Origin: Pedobacter sp. PAMC26386
GTDB taxonomy: Bacteria > Bacteroidota > Bacteroidia > Sphingobacteriales > Sphingobacteriaceae
Assembly: GCA_014302835.1 (NCBI GenBank)
Contig: CP060294.1
Location: forward strand, 4,303,067 to 4,367,066
Reading direction: 5' to 3'
Length of the DNA: 64,000 bases
Positions 33,258-42,393 of this stretch are shown here, one piece after another (positions within the stretch are counted from its first letter, which is position 1; every line of letters starts with the position of its first letter). The position numbers and the translations under genes are program-made. The notes beneath the pieces were generated by a model. It made no database searches and was not told where the DNA came from. It saw only the letters and a list, made by a program, of their open reading frames with translations.

Positions 33258-34217
33258 ATGGAACTTACACCAGAAATAAAAAGCAAACTGGATAAACTCC
33301 AGGAAAAGTATGAGGCTATGGGCCAGGATATGGCCGCCTATTTAGACGGATTACTCTATGCTGATTTCTTAACCTATTGGGACTACATCCATCTTGACAC
33401 CTTATTGAGTCTTCAGAATCCGAAAACACCCTTTCCGGACGAAGAGATTTTCATCATGTATCATCAGATCACAGAACTTTATTTCAAGCTCTGCTTACAT
33501 GAATGCAAACAAATTGCTGAACATCCCGCCTTAACCGTAGCGTTTTTCACCGCACGTGTGAAAAGAATCAATGCTTATTTCAATGCTTTAACAAGCTCTT
33601 TTGATGTCATGGTAGACGGAATGGAGAAAGAACAGTTCTTAAAATTCCGCATGTCGTTGTTACCAGCCAGTGGTTTCCAATCCGGGCAGTACAGAATGAT
33701 AGAAATTTGCGCCACCGATTTCACCAGACTCGTAGACAAGAGTAAAAGAGAAGAACTTGCCAATGCAAGTATAGAAGAGAAGTTTGAGCACATCTACTGG
33801 AAGTTTGGTGCAACTGAATTATCCAGCGGCAAACAAACTCTGACTTTAAAACAGTTTATCAGTAAATATGCCACGCAGTTTCTGCAATTGATTAAAGAAC
33901 GGGAGCACACCAATTTTTCTGCTTTATATACTGCATTCGCTGCGCAGGGGCAGGATGTGAGTTTACTAGCTGAAGAACTGAGAAAACTGGATCTTTTTGT
34001 CAATGTAGAGTGGCCATTGTCACATTATAAATCTGCAGTCAGGTATCTGGAGAAAGATCCGGTCGACATTGCAGCTACCGGTGGTACAAACTGGCAGAAA
34101 TACTTGCCTCCGCGTTTTCAGAAACGGATCTTTTATCCATTCTTATGGACAGAGGAACAGCTGGAAGAATGGGGTAAAGCCTGGGTAATTAGTGTGCTGA
34201 AAACTATCAGGAAATAG
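33258..34217 (+). CDS. Tryptophan 2,3-dioxygenase-family heme protein
   Basis: 319 residues. The TDO pattern is visible: FLTYWDYIHLDTLLSLQNPK, then EEIFIMYHQITELYFKLCLHE with the distal-pocket His69, and near the C-terminus LSHYKSAVRYLEK with His256 in the place of the proximal heme ligand, followed by AATGGTNWQKYL where TDOs have the GTGGSSG-type loop. It would open the indole ring of tryptophan to N-formylkynurenine. It is divergent enough that another indole substrate is possible. It starts 3 bp after the SerB-type gene as the last member of the operon. Confidence 0.8.
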   Translation: MELTPEIKSKLDKLQEKYEAMGQDMAAYLDGLLYADFLTYWDYIHLDTLLSLQNPKTPFPDEEIFIMYHQITELYFKLCLHECKQIAEHPALTVAFFTARVKRINAYFNALTSSFDVMVDGMEKEQFLKFRMSLLPASGFQSGQYRMIEICATDFTRLVDKSKREELANASIEEKFEHIYWKFGATELSSGKQTLTLKQFISKYATQFLQLIKEREHTNFSALYTAFAAQGQDVSLLAEELRKLDLFVNVEWPLSHYKSAVRYLEKDPVDIAATGGTNWQKYLPPRFQKRIFYPFLWTEEQLEEWGKAWVISVLKTIRK

Positions 34218-34291
34218 AACCGTCATTATTCATTACAGCCCCATCACTGATTGGGCACAATAGACATTAATAGAAATAAAATATTTTATAC

Positions 34292-34306
34292 TACGAAAAT
34301 TTCGTA
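34292..34306. promoter_or_regulatory. 7-bp inverted repeat at the ilvE promoter
   Basis: TACGAAA-A-TTTCGTA, a perfect 7-bp inverted repeat around one base, overlaps the first two bases of the -7 element. A candidate operator for a dimeric repressor. Confidence 0.45.
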
Positions 34307-34312
34307 ATTTTG
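34305..34312 (+). promoter_or_regulatory. Candidate -7 element of ilvE (TAATTTTG)
   Basis: TAATTTTG fits TAnnTTTG and lies 22 nt before the GTG start. A weak TTTT at 34284 could be the -33 box. Confidence 0.45.
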
Positions 34313-34334
34313 TACTGATAAATTTAGAGAAACC

Positions 34335-35399
34335 GTGATAGATACATTAACTATAAAAACCACAAAAGCTGGTCATTCCAGACTGGCTGAAACAGATTAT
34401 ACTGACTTGCCTTTTGGAAAAGTTTTTACAGACCATATGTTCGTGGCTGATTATGAAGACGGAGAATGGAAGAATTTCGAAATCCTTCCATATGGTCCTA
34501 TTCCTATGAGCCCGGCTATTTCCGCTTTACATTACGGACAGGCAATTTTTGAAGGACTAAAAGCCTACAAACAAGCTGACGGTAGTGTAAGTGTATTCAG
34601 AGCTGATAAAAACTTTGCACGTTTCAATAAATCTGCTGCCCGCATGGCGATGGCAACTATTCCGGAAGAAGTTTTTATGCAGGGTATTGCTGCATTAATT
34701 GATATTGATAAAGCATGGGTTCCGGCTGAAGAAAATTATTCTTTATACCTCAGACCAGTGATGTTTGCTACCGATCCTGTTTTGGGCGTAAAACCATCTT
34801 CAACTTATAAGTTTGTGATTTTGGCTAACCCAAGTGCTCCATATTACAGCAAACCGTTGAAAGTTAAAGTAGAAACGCATTATACACGTTCTGCTGATGG
34901 TGGTGTTGGTGCTGCAAAAACAGCAGGTAACTATTCAAGAGCAATGCTTCCTACTGCTGAAGCACAGGCTGAAGGTTTTGACCAGTTGATCTGGACAGAT
35001 GCAAAAGAACATAAGTATCTGGAAGAATCTGGTGCTGCTAACCTGATGTTTGTCATCAACGGAAAAATTGTAACTCCAGAAGTACGTGAAACTATTCTGG
35101 ATGGCGTAACAAGAGATACCATTATCCTGCTGGCAAAAAGCATGGGTATTGAAGTAGAAGAAAGAAGAGTACTGATCCAGGAAGTTTTAGACTACATCGA
35201 AAATGGAACTTTAACGGAAGCTTTTGCTGTAGGTACAGCGGCAACGGTTACACAAATCAGTGAGATCACTTACGAAGGTAAAAAATATACCCTGACAGAC
35301 CCAGCAACACGCACAGTTTCAACGGGAGTAGCTAAAAAATTAAATGATATCCGCTATGGAGTTACAGCTGATGAATTCGGCTGGAACTGGACAATTTAA
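34335..35399 (+). CDS. ilvE: Branched-chain amino acid aminotransferase
   Basis: 354 residues, starting at a GTG (34335); the next ATG would remove 33 conserved residues, so GTG is preferred. Transfers amino groups between glutamate and Leu/Ile/Val keto acids with PLP. Class IV aminotransferase motifs: ALHYGQAIFEGLKAYKQADG, KTAGNYSRAMLPTAEAQ with the PLP Lys in GAAKTAGNY, and LEESGAANLMFVINGKIVTP followed by ILDGVTRDTIILLA. Monocistronic with a promoter bearing a palindrome and a strong terminator. Confidence 0.95.
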   Translation: MIDTLTIKTTKAGHSRLAETDYTDLPFGKVFTDHMFVADYEDGEWKNFEILPYGPIPMSPAISALHYGQAIFEGLKAYKQADGSVSVFRADKNFARFNKSAARMAMATIPEEVFMQGIAALIDIDKAWVPAEENYSLYLRPVMFATDPVLGVKPSSTYKFVILANPSAPYYSKPLKVKVETHYTRSADGGVGAAKTAGNYSRAMLPTAEAQAEGFDQLIWTDAKEHKYLEESGAANLMFVINGKIVTPEVRETILDGVTRDTIILLAKSMGIEVEERRVLIQEVLDYIENGTLTEAFAVGTAATVTQISEITYEGKKYTLTDPATRTVSTGVAKKLNDIRYGVTADEFGWNWTI

Positions 35400-35426
35400 T
35401 TCTAGATAAATAAATTAAATAAAATG

Positions 35427-35460
35427 GGGATGTTCATAGTTTATGAACATCCCTTTTTTT
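35427..35460 (+). terminator. Terminator of ilvE
   Basis: GGGATGTTCATA (35427-35438) pairs with TATGAACATCCC (35442-35453) around a GTT loop, followed by seven T residues. Textbook intrinsic terminator. Confidence 0.95.
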
Positions 35461-35520
35461 ATATTTATGGAAAGGAAGCCAATGAAGCATCCTGTTGGAG
35501 TAATTATTTAGACACATACA

Positions 35521-36240
35521 ATGAAACACATTTTAAAAAACTTCGGCACAAAACTAATTCTAACAGTTGCATTCATAGCTGGCCTATCCATCTACACCAA
35601 AGCGGAGGACATCCGCATGGTCATCAAGGAAGAGCGTGCAAACTGTACTGGAGTTGGGCCTCAAACCTGTTATCTCGTTAAATACAGCAACAGTAAAGAC
35701 TGGGAATTTTTTTATGGAGGTATTGTAGGTTTCAACTACAAACCCGGCTACCGCTATACACTGCTTGTTTCCCGCACCAAAAGAGCAAATGTCCCTGCCG
35801 ATGCCTCCATGTATATTTACAGAGTGAAAAGAGTGATAAAGACACAAAGAATCTCTCAGGGTATTGAAGGATCCCAACATACTGGCGCTATAGATTTTGT
35901 CTATAACCATAAATGGAAGTTAATACAAATGGATGGTATTACCCAAGATGAATCTCCTGCTTACCTGATCTTTCATAGAGAAGACCAGCGTTTTAATGGT
36001 TCTGGCGGATGCAATAATATTTTCGGAGGTTATGAATTCAGCAAAGGAGCTATCACCTTCCAGCAAATTGGCAGTACGATGATGGCCTGTTCTGAAGAAG
36101 CAATGAAAGCAGAAAACACTTTTGTGAATCTCCTGAATGATAAAACATTCAGGTACGACATTGCAGATCAGACCTTGAATTTTTACCTGGGTAATAAACT
36201 GGTACTGATGTTTGGCATGACCGATCTGGAAATTCAATAA
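35521..36240 (+). CDS. Exported DUF4377-META domain protein
   Basis: 239 residues with a signal peptide (ends IYTKAED). The first half (residues about 28-105) is DUF4377-like: NCTGVGPQTCYLVKYSN, WEFFYGGIVGFNYKPGYRYTLLV. The second half is a META/HslJ domain: WKLIQMDGITQDESPAYLIF, RFNGSGGCNNIFGGYEF, ITFQQIGSTMMACSEEAMKAE. META proteins are linked to motility or heat-stress novobiocin resistance (HslJ), but the biochemical role is unclear. The two domains on one chain suggest a cell-envelope binding protein. Confidence 0.8.
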   Translation: MKHILKNFGTKLILTVAFIAGLSIYTKAEDIRMVIKEERANCTGVGPQTCYLVKYSNSKDWEFFYGGIVGFNYKPGYRYTLLVSRTKRANVPADASMYIYRVKRVIKTQRISQGIEGSQHTGAIDFVYNHKWKLIQMDGITQDESPAYLIFHREDQRFNGSGGCNNIFGGYEFSKGAITFQQIGSTMMACSEEAMKAENTFVNLLNDKTFRYDIADQTLNFYLGNKLVLMFGMTDLEIQ

Positions 36241-36274
36241 CCAGCTTCCATCCCGACTAGTCAAATTCTATAAA

Positions 36275-36309
36275 AATCATGTCCTGTTAAACAAGGCATG
36301 ATTTTTTTT
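36275..36309 (+). terminator. Terminator after the DUF4377-META gene
   Basis: AAATCATG pairs with CATGATTT, with an imperfect inner stem around a TTAAA-type loop and a T-run of eight directly after. It starts about 34 bp after the stop. Confidence 0.75.
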
Positions 36310-36383
36310 GTCCCGTAACATCTGTTACACAATACCAGTAATTCACCTCAGCTTTGCTATTTTAGCGCCACTAAATTTTTAAT

Positions 36384-38531
36384 ATGAAGAATCCTTTACT
36401 ATTCTGTCTGGCTGTAGGACTATGTTTTAGTTTAAGTACACAAGCACAGCAGCACAGACTTAATTTTGAGCAAACACAAGACCGAACCCCATCTTTAACC
36501 AAAAACCTGGCTAAAGTTACTGGTTGGAGTGACGAAACCCATTACATAGAAAACGACGACAAAGCGCATCAACTCTATGCAGTAGATATCAATTCTGGCA
36601 CACGTACCCCCTATACCCCCCCTCCAAAAAGTGATGTAGAAGTTATGGTGAAAGATAGTGATGTTTATATTCAATATGGCAAAGCAGCACCTAAACGCTT
36701 AACCAATAATCCGGAGGAAGAGAAGAATCCTACCCTTTCTCCTGATGGAAAATATGTTGCTTTTACCCGCAAAAACGACCTCTACGCTGTAGATATATTG
36801 ACAGGCAAAGAAATCAGGTATACTACTGATGCTACCGATGTTATTTACAATGGATATTCATCATGGGTATATTTTGAAGAAATACTGGGCCGCCCAACAA
36901 AATACAAAGCCTTTTGGTGGGCACCAGACAGTAAGCATCTTGCCTTTATGCGTTTCGACGACACCAAAGTTCCGATGTTTCCTATTAACGGATCAACCGG
37001 ACAACATGGTTACGTAGAAAAAACCCGTTACCCTAAAGCAGGAGACCCAAACCCTGAGGTTAAAATAGGTTTTGTGCCTTCAGCAGGCGGCGCTATTGTC
37101 TGGGCAGACTTTAACGAAAAAGACGATCAATATTTTGGCACTCCTTACTGGAGTTATGATGGCAGCAATATGATGGTTCAATGGATGAACCGCGGACAGG
37201 ATAACTTAAAATTTTACGCAGTTAAACCAGAAACTGGTGCTAAAAAAGAAATTTATGACGAAAAACAATCGTCGTGGGTAGATCTTGATTATGATGGCCG
37301 CATTACTTACCTGCAAGATAAAAAACATTACATCCTGAAAAGTGATAAAACAGGCTGGGCACATTACTACCTGTATACTTTGGATGGCAAACTGGTTAAT
37401 CCTTTAACCAGCGGCAAATGGCAGGTAACTAACCTGGTTCAAGTGGATGAAAAGAACAAAATTATCTATTTCATGGCGCGTAAAGAAGCTTCGACAACAA
37501 CCGACTTATACCGTGTAAACTACAATGGCAAGGCTTTAAAGAGACTGACTTTCGGTGATTATACCCACCAGGTAGAAATGTCCCCTTCAGGTGAAAAGTT
37601 CATTACGACTTATTCCAATGTATCCACTCCATCAAAACGTGCTTTAGTTGACAACAACGGAACGATCATTAAAGAGATCGCGGATAGTAAATCTGCCAAT
37701 TTCGCGAGTTTCAATATTGGTAAAACAGAAATGATTACCATTCCAACTGACGATGGTTATAATCTTCCGGCTGTAATCACTTACCCAGTAGACTTTGATG
37801 CGACGAAACAATATCCTGTAGTTTTCAGCATGTACGGTGGTCCAAATGCTGGAACTGTAAAAAACACCTGGAAAGAAATATCTGCGCAGTGGTGGGCAAA
37901 TGAAGGTATTATTCAAATTGCAGTAGATCACCGTGCTTCAGGACAGTTTGGTAAAGAAGGAGTCGCTTTAATGCACCGCAATCTGAGCAAATGGGAAATG
38001 AAAGACTATATCACAGCGGCAAAATGGCTGAAAGCCAAACCTTGGGTAAATAAAAATAAACTGTTGATTACCGGACATAGCTACGGAGGATACATGACTG
38101 CCATGGCCTTAACTTATGGTGCTGACTACTTTGACTACGGCTATTGTGGTGCTCCTGTGACCAGCTGGGAACTGTATGATACTGTTTATGCAGAACGCTT
38201 CATGGATACACCTCAGGAAAATCCTGAAGGTTATAAAAATGCTTCAGTATTAACTTATACCAACCAATATAAAGGGTTGTTACGTATCATGCACGGTGAT
38301 ATGGATGACAATGTCCACATGCAAAACACGATCCAGCTGATCAATAAATTAGAAGATGAGAATAAACACTTTGAACTGATGATTTACCCCGGTGGTAGAC
38401 ATGGCTGGACTTCCAAAAAGGATAAACATGACTGGACTTCCACCAAGGACAAACATGACTTTACAGAACGTGCCCGTTTCTACTACAACAACCTGCTTGA
38501 CAAACCAGCACCCGCTGAAGTATTAAAATAA
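36384..38531 (+). CDS. Dipeptidyl peptidase IV (S9 family), exported
   Basis: 715 residues with a signal peptide (ends LSTQAQ). Removes X-Pro or X-Ala dipeptides from peptide N-termini in the periplasm or at the surface. The N-terminal beta-propeller carries the DPP4 Glu motif region VYFEEILGRPTKYKAFWWAPD. The C-terminal hydrolase domain shows the triad: Ser566 in GHSYGGYMTAMAL, Asp641 in HGDMDDNVHMQNT and His673 in YPGGRHGW. Just after His673 a nine-residue unit (WTSKKDKHD / WTSTKDKHD) is duplicated in tandem. Monocistronic. Confidence 0.93.
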   Translation: MKNPLLFCLAVGLCFSLSTQAQQHRLNFEQTQDRTPSLTKNLAKVTGWSDETHYIENDDKAHQLYAVDINSGTRTPYTPPPKSDVEVMVKDSDVYIQYGKAAPKRLTNNPEEEKNPTLSPDGKYVAFTRKNDLYAVDILTGKEIRYTTDATDVIYNGYSSWVYFEEILGRPTKYKAFWWAPDSKHLAFMRFDDTKVPMFPINGSTGQHGYVEKTRYPKAGDPNPEVKIGFVPSAGGAIVWADFNEKDDQYFGTPYWSYDGSNMMVQWMNRGQDNLKFYAVKPETGAKKEIYDEKQSSWVDLDYDGRITYLQDKKHYILKSDKTGWAHYYLYTLDGKLVNPLTSGKWQVTNLVQVDEKNKIIYFMARKEASTTTDLYRVNYNGKALKRLTFGDYTHQVEMSPSGEKFITTYSNVSTPSKRALVDNNGTIIKEIADSKSANFASFNIGKTEMITIPTDDGYNLPAVITYPVDFDATKQYPVVFSMYGGPNAGTVKNTWKEISAQWWANEGIIQIAVDHRASGQFGKEGVALMHRNLSKWEMKDYITAAKWLKAKPWVNKNKLLITGHSYGGYMTAMALTYGADYFDYGYCGAPVTSWELYDTVYAERFMDTPQENPEGYKNASVLTYTNQYKGLLRIMHGDMDDNVHMQNTIQLINKLEDENKHFELMIYPGGRHGWTSKKDKHDWTSTKDKHDFTERARFYYNNLLDKPAPAEVLK
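38406..38459 (+). repeat. 27-bp tandem duplication inside the dipeptidyl peptidase gene
   Basis: Two 27-bp units, 38406-38432 and 38433-38459, encode WTSKKDKHD and WTSTKDKHD immediately after the catalytic His codon. They differ at a few bases, so the duplication is not fresh. Confidence 0.85.
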
Positions 38532-38538
38532 TAATTTC

Positions 38539-38572
38539 TAAACAGGTTAATGTTCTCCCATTAGCCTGTTTA
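38539..38572. terminator. Bidirectional terminator between convergent genes
   Basis: A 14-bp stem (38539-38552 with 38559-38572, one G-T pair) with a 6-nt loop lies 8 bp after the peptidase stop and overlaps the stop codon of the AsmA-like gene on the other strand. T-rich on the plus-strand exit. Confidence 0.7.
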
Positions 38573-40357
38573 TTTTCCTTCCTGTCTTCGCCTCCGGGCC
38601 TCTCTTCGCAGTTCCCTGTCCTTCTTCATTTTCTCAAACCTTGCAATTTGTTCATCAATTTCCGCCTGTTTTTCTGGCGTTAATCCCACTGTATACTTAA
38701 TCCCCTGCTGTAAAGTTTTCCAGATAAAACTAAAAAAAGAACTAGTCGGGTTTCTCTGATAATACAACGAAGCAGAAACCATCTTCCCCTTTGCATCGGG
38801 ATTATCCGGTCTGATAACTAATGAATTTGCCAGCATAGAAAACAGCCCCAGCTTAACCAGCCTGGATTTCCCCTCCACTTTTTTCATCAGCCCTATTGAT
38901 AAATCCTTATATCGAAAATCCAGATCCCCACTCGCTTTAGCCTCATCTGCTATCACCCTAAAATTTATCTTTTTAACTACACCACTATTCACCTGCACCA
39001 TACCCAAAGGTTTAGTAATCCTGTTTAACACCCCACCATTCATGTCCTTTAACTCACCCTGGTAAGAAAAGGCACCATTCTTCGCATTCAGATCAAACCT
39101 GAAGTTAACTGTCAGTTTTCCCTGTCCCATTACATACGTGTTCAGGTCTGCAACCATAAACGGATTCTTCGCTTTCACCTTTTCTTCATTCGTCACATTT
39201 AAAATTGTACCCGATGTTTTCTCAAAAGTGATTGTCCCCTTTTGCTTACTATCTTCGTCAAATTCAGCGTAACTGATATCCACATCACTTACATTTAGCC
39301 TCCGCACTGTCAGTTGTGCCTTGATCAGCTGTAAAAGCTGATGCGGAAATTTCCCCATTCTTTCAACGCCCTGTCCGGGTAGTTCATTGTTATTAAACAC
39401 CGAGACATACCCATTGCTAATATTCATTTCGTGCGCGGCAAACTCCTGTTTCTTTACATATAAAGGCAAATCAATTCCATTTAAACTAATATCACTCAGA
39501 TGAATATTAAACCGTTCTTTAGCGTAACCAACCTTACGCCCAAAATCCATTTCTGAATACCGTGGCACTACCCCAAATTTTTTAATATTTAACTTTCCTG
39601 TTGATGCCGTAAACGAGAACTCATTCAACTGTACGTGATATAAACTATCCGAAGTAGCGAACTGGTAATCATTCAAATTAATCAGCACATCTTTTAATAA
39701 ATAAATTCGCGTTGGATCTGTAGCCGACTGTGCGTCTATTAACCAATCTTTAAGGGTGATATCCAGCTTATTTACAGAATCTATCTCTGGCACAACTCCA
39801 TTTTTATTGATATATTTAAAACTAACATCTTTCAGGTTAATCTTGTCCACACTGACCACATTCAGGAATTTCGAGATGTATTCGTAAGGTGATTTATTTG
39901 GTCTGGGTGGCCTGTTCTCATTAAAATCGAACTGTCTGTTGATCATCACCACTGTAGGATGTTCAAATAAAAGCTGGTCGACATTCAGCAGTTTATCTCT
40001 ATAAATCCTAAAAGGGTGAAAGTTCCGGATGGTTAGTTTTTTTAAGCTTACTTCATAAATATTATTTGGAGCCCGCTTCAGCTTAATCAGTTTATTATAA
40101 ATATTAGTGTCAGGAATAATTTTGACATTGCTGACAGAGGCATTCCCCAATAGGAAATTGGTGTTTACTCTGGAAAATTCGATACGGTATAAACTATCTG
40201 TGGCGTTCAGCACCAGATCTTTCAATTCTTTTGTAATAACGGGTCTTAGCTTTACGCTAAGATACCAGGACATAGCATCTGCTACTACAAATAGCAGAAA
40301 CACGACTCCGGCAACCCATTTAAATACCGCAAATGTTTTTCGGGTTTTTCCAATCAT
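38570..40357 (-). CDS. AsmA-like inner-membrane-anchored envelope protein (paralogue 1)
   Basis: 595 residues. One N-terminal transmembrane helix (VAGVVFLLFVVADAMSWYL), then a long beta-rich periplasmic region of the AsmA/DUF748 type (LLGNASVSNVKIIPDTNIY; LTVRRLNVSDVDISYAEF; KITKPLGMVQVNSG), and a very basic C-terminal tail (KKDRELRREARRRRQEGK). AsmA-like proteins bridge membranes and move phospholipids in Gram-negative bacteria (family knowledge). It follows a paralogue of exactly the same length, 59 bp upstream, and shares the segment spacing throughout. Confidence 0.7.
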   Translation of the reverse strand: MIGKTRKTFAVFKWVAGVVFLLFVVADAMSWYLSVKLRPVITKELKDLVLNATDSLYRIEFSRVNTNFLLGNASVSNVKIIPDTNIYNKLIKLKRAPNNIYEVSLKKLTIRNFHPFRIYRDKLLNVDQLLFEHPTVVMINRQFDFNENRPPRPNKSPYEYISKFLNVVSVDKINLKDVSFKYINKNGVVPEIDSVNKLDITLKDWLIDAQSATDPTRIYLLKDVLINLNDYQFATSDSLYHVQLNEFSFTASTGKLNIKKFGVVPRYSEMDFGRKVGYAKERFNIHLSDISLNGIDLPLYVKKQEFAAHEMNISNGYVSVFNNNELPGQGVERMGKFPHQLLQLIKAQLTVRRLNVSDVDISYAEFDEDSKQKGTITFEKTSGTILNVTNEEKVKAKNPFMVADLNTYVMGQGKLTVNFRFDLNAKNGAFSYQGELKDMNGGVLNRITKPLGMVQVNSGVVKKINFRVIADEAKASGDLDFRYKDLSIGLMKKVEGKSRLVKLGLFSMLANSLVIRPDNPDAKGKMVSASLYYQRNPTSSFFSFIWKTLQQGIKYTVGLTPEKQAEIDEQIARFEKMKKDRELRREARRRRQEGK

Positions 40358-40416
40358 GCCTAACCAGTGTCTAAAAATTACAATATACGTTTTTTAATAA
40401 CGCTATAAAACACCAA

Positions 40417-42204
40417 TCATTTTCCTTTTTTCTGCTCCTGCTGCTTCCTTTCGGCTTTTTTATTCTTACGATCTTTCATTTTATGTACAACCTCCTCCCT
40501 GCCTTTTTCGGGGCTCTGCGTCGGGAGAACTCCTAGCCCGACAGTTTCACGCATTCCTGCAAAAACACTTTTCCATAACAGGTTAAAAAACGACGCCCTG
40601 GCAGGACGCACAAAATGAATCTGAGCAGTGCGTAAGGCATCTCCTTTTGATGGATTTGCATCTTTAATGATTAATGTATTCGCTAGAAAAGAAAGCAATC
40701 CTTTTTTTTGGGCAGGTTTTCCATCCTCTCCTTCCTTAAGAAGTTTAACTTTCAAATCATTATAATACAAGTGCATAGTCCCATCAGCCCCTTTCTCATT
40801 CGCGCTGACCTTAAAATCTATTTTTTGTATCTGCCCTTGCTCAATCTCCACCATTCCTAAGGGCTTAGACAATGGATTCAGGCTAACCATATCCATCTTC
40901 CCGATCTCTCCTTTAAAAGTAAGTGCCCCATTACGAGATAGCAGGTTAAAATTAAGCGTAATATGCAGCTGTGCAGCCTTAATCAACAACGCATTCAGAT
41001 CTGCCACTGCATAGTGATTTTTAGCCAGAGATAAAGAGTCGTTCGTCACATTCAGCACCTGTCCGTTCAGCTGATCAATGTTTACCACTCCTCTCTGCTG
41101 TGATATTGGGTTATATTCGGTATAGGCAACATTTACCCTTTTTAACCGGAGTGTATCGATAGTTATCGCGACCGGCAATTTCTGCAAAGCCATATGGGGA
41201 AAGTTATTTCCATGATCAGCATGACCAGGAGGCATTTCCCGGTTCATAAAGACTTTAGCTTGGGTTTGCTCAATTTTCATACACTGGGCATGAATCACCC
41301 GATCGGTATTAAACTTCATGAAGTCAATTCCCCTAAGGGTCACCTGGCCAAAGAACAACTCATAACGGTCCTTTTGAATTTTAAGTTTTCTACTGAAGGC
41401 AAGGTCGGGATACATTGGAATCACGCGGAATCCTTTGATACAGATTTTCTTACCTGTAGTAGATCCGGTTATCGTATCTAATTTCATCGTATAAAGCTTA
41501 TCCTTCGTTAAAGAATGATAACCCGCCAGTTCAAAAGAGACATCTTTAGCATAATAAAACCTTGTGGTATCCGCCTCGCTATTAGCATCCAGTTTGAAAT
41601 CCCTTACCTGGACATTCAAGTGCTTTATAGCATGTATCAGCCTTCCCGTGGCCCCATCAATATAATCAAAATCCGCATTATCAATTTTAATTCCCCTGAT
41701 ATGAACTAAGGCTAATATTGTGGAAATACGCTCATACAGCTCCCGCTCATCTTTGGCAGTATCCGGTTTTTTATAAACTTTATTATAAATCATATTAATC
41801 GAAGGCTTCTCCAAAATAATATCATTCATGTCAATTTTCCGTTGAAAATAGACTGTAAGTATTCCAATCCGGCGCAGCCGTAACCTGGCCAGTTTTACTT
41901 GAAATAAATGTGTAGGAGCACTGCCGATTTTCTTTTCTGCGTTAAAGACCGCTGTATCTGGGGCAAGTAAAATACTGTCAAGAGTTATACTTCCGGAGAG
42001 TAGATTCAGATGGATATCTTTAAAACTGATTTGATATAAATGTGCCGATCCTTTGTTGACTAACTCTTTAATTTTTTCGGTCAGCACCGGTTTCCAGCGA
42101 AAGCTAAAGTACAGCGAAACACTACCAAAAAGCAAGACCAGCACAATCAGAATTCCTGCAATCCACTTCCATATCGTTTTACTTCTGGAGCTCCAGTCTG
42201 TCAT
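40417..42204 (-). CDS. AsmA-like inner-membrane-anchored envelope protein (paralogue 2)
   Basis: 595 residues. N-terminal helix (IAGILIVLVLLFGSVSLYF), then the same AsmA/DUF748-like layout as its neighbour: LLSGSITLDSILLAPDTAVF, MNDIILEKPSINMIYN, RLKRVNVAYTEYNP, NPLSKPLGMVEIEQGQ, and a basic tail (HKMKDRKNKKAERKQQEQKK). It is the first of a two-gene unit. Equal length and matching motif order with the following gene point to a tandem duplication with strong later divergence. Role in lipid transport or cell-envelope maintenance is inferred. Confidence 0.7.
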   Translation of the reverse strand: MTDWSSRSKTIWKWIAGILIVLVLLFGSVSLYFSFRWKPVLTEKIKELVNKGSAHLYQISFKDIHLNLLSGSITLDSILLAPDTAVFNAEKKIGSAPTHLFQVKLARLRLRRIGILTVYFQRKIDMNDIILEKPSINMIYNKVYKKPDTAKDERELYERISTILALVHIRGIKIDNADFDYIDGATGRLIHAIKHLNVQVRDFKLDANSEADTTRFYYAKDVSFELAGYHSLTKDKLYTMKLDTITGSTTGKKICIKGFRVIPMYPDLAFSRKLKIQKDRYELFFGQVTLRGIDFMKFNTDRVIHAQCMKIEQTQAKVFMNREMPPGHADHGNNFPHMALQKLPVAITIDTLRLKRVNVAYTEYNPISQQRGVVNIDQLNGQVLNVTNDSLSLAKNHYAVADLNALLIKAAQLHITLNFNLLSRNGALTFKGEIGKMDMVSLNPLSKPLGMVEIEQGQIQKIDFKVSANEKGADGTMHLYYNDLKVKLLKEGEDGKPAQKKGLLSFLANTLIIKDANPSKGDALRTAQIHFVRPARASFFNLLWKSVFAGMRETVGLGVLPTQSPEKGREEVVHKMKDRKNKKAERKQQEQKKGK

Positions 42205-42335
42205 ATTTATATCTTTTAATTAATATTACACGCATATACCTTTTAATGTTTTCGATATTTGAAATAAATAAGGGCTGTTGTTAAATTTACAGGGGGTAAA
42301 AAAATTACAATGGCAAGATTTTTAAATTCTGCCAC

Positions 42336-42368
42336 TTTGTCATTTACAAATTAATTTTAGTATTTTTG
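42336..42368 (+). promoter_or_regulatory. Promoter of miaB (TTTG-N21-TATTTTTG)
   Basis: TTTG at 42336-42339 and TATTTTTG at 42361-42368 are 21 nt apart, which fits the Bacteroidota sigma-A consensus (TTTG, 19-21 nt, TAnnTTTG). The ATG at 42394 is 25 nt further. The best complete promoter in the window. Confidence 0.65.
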
Positions 42369-42393
42369 TTCCCCTTAAGAATGTTACTCCTTT

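Noticed and set aside
35424..35681. 85-codon frame starting at the ilvE terminator
   Set aside because: It begins inside the terminator hairpin and overlaps the signal peptide region of the DUF4377-META gene in another frame.
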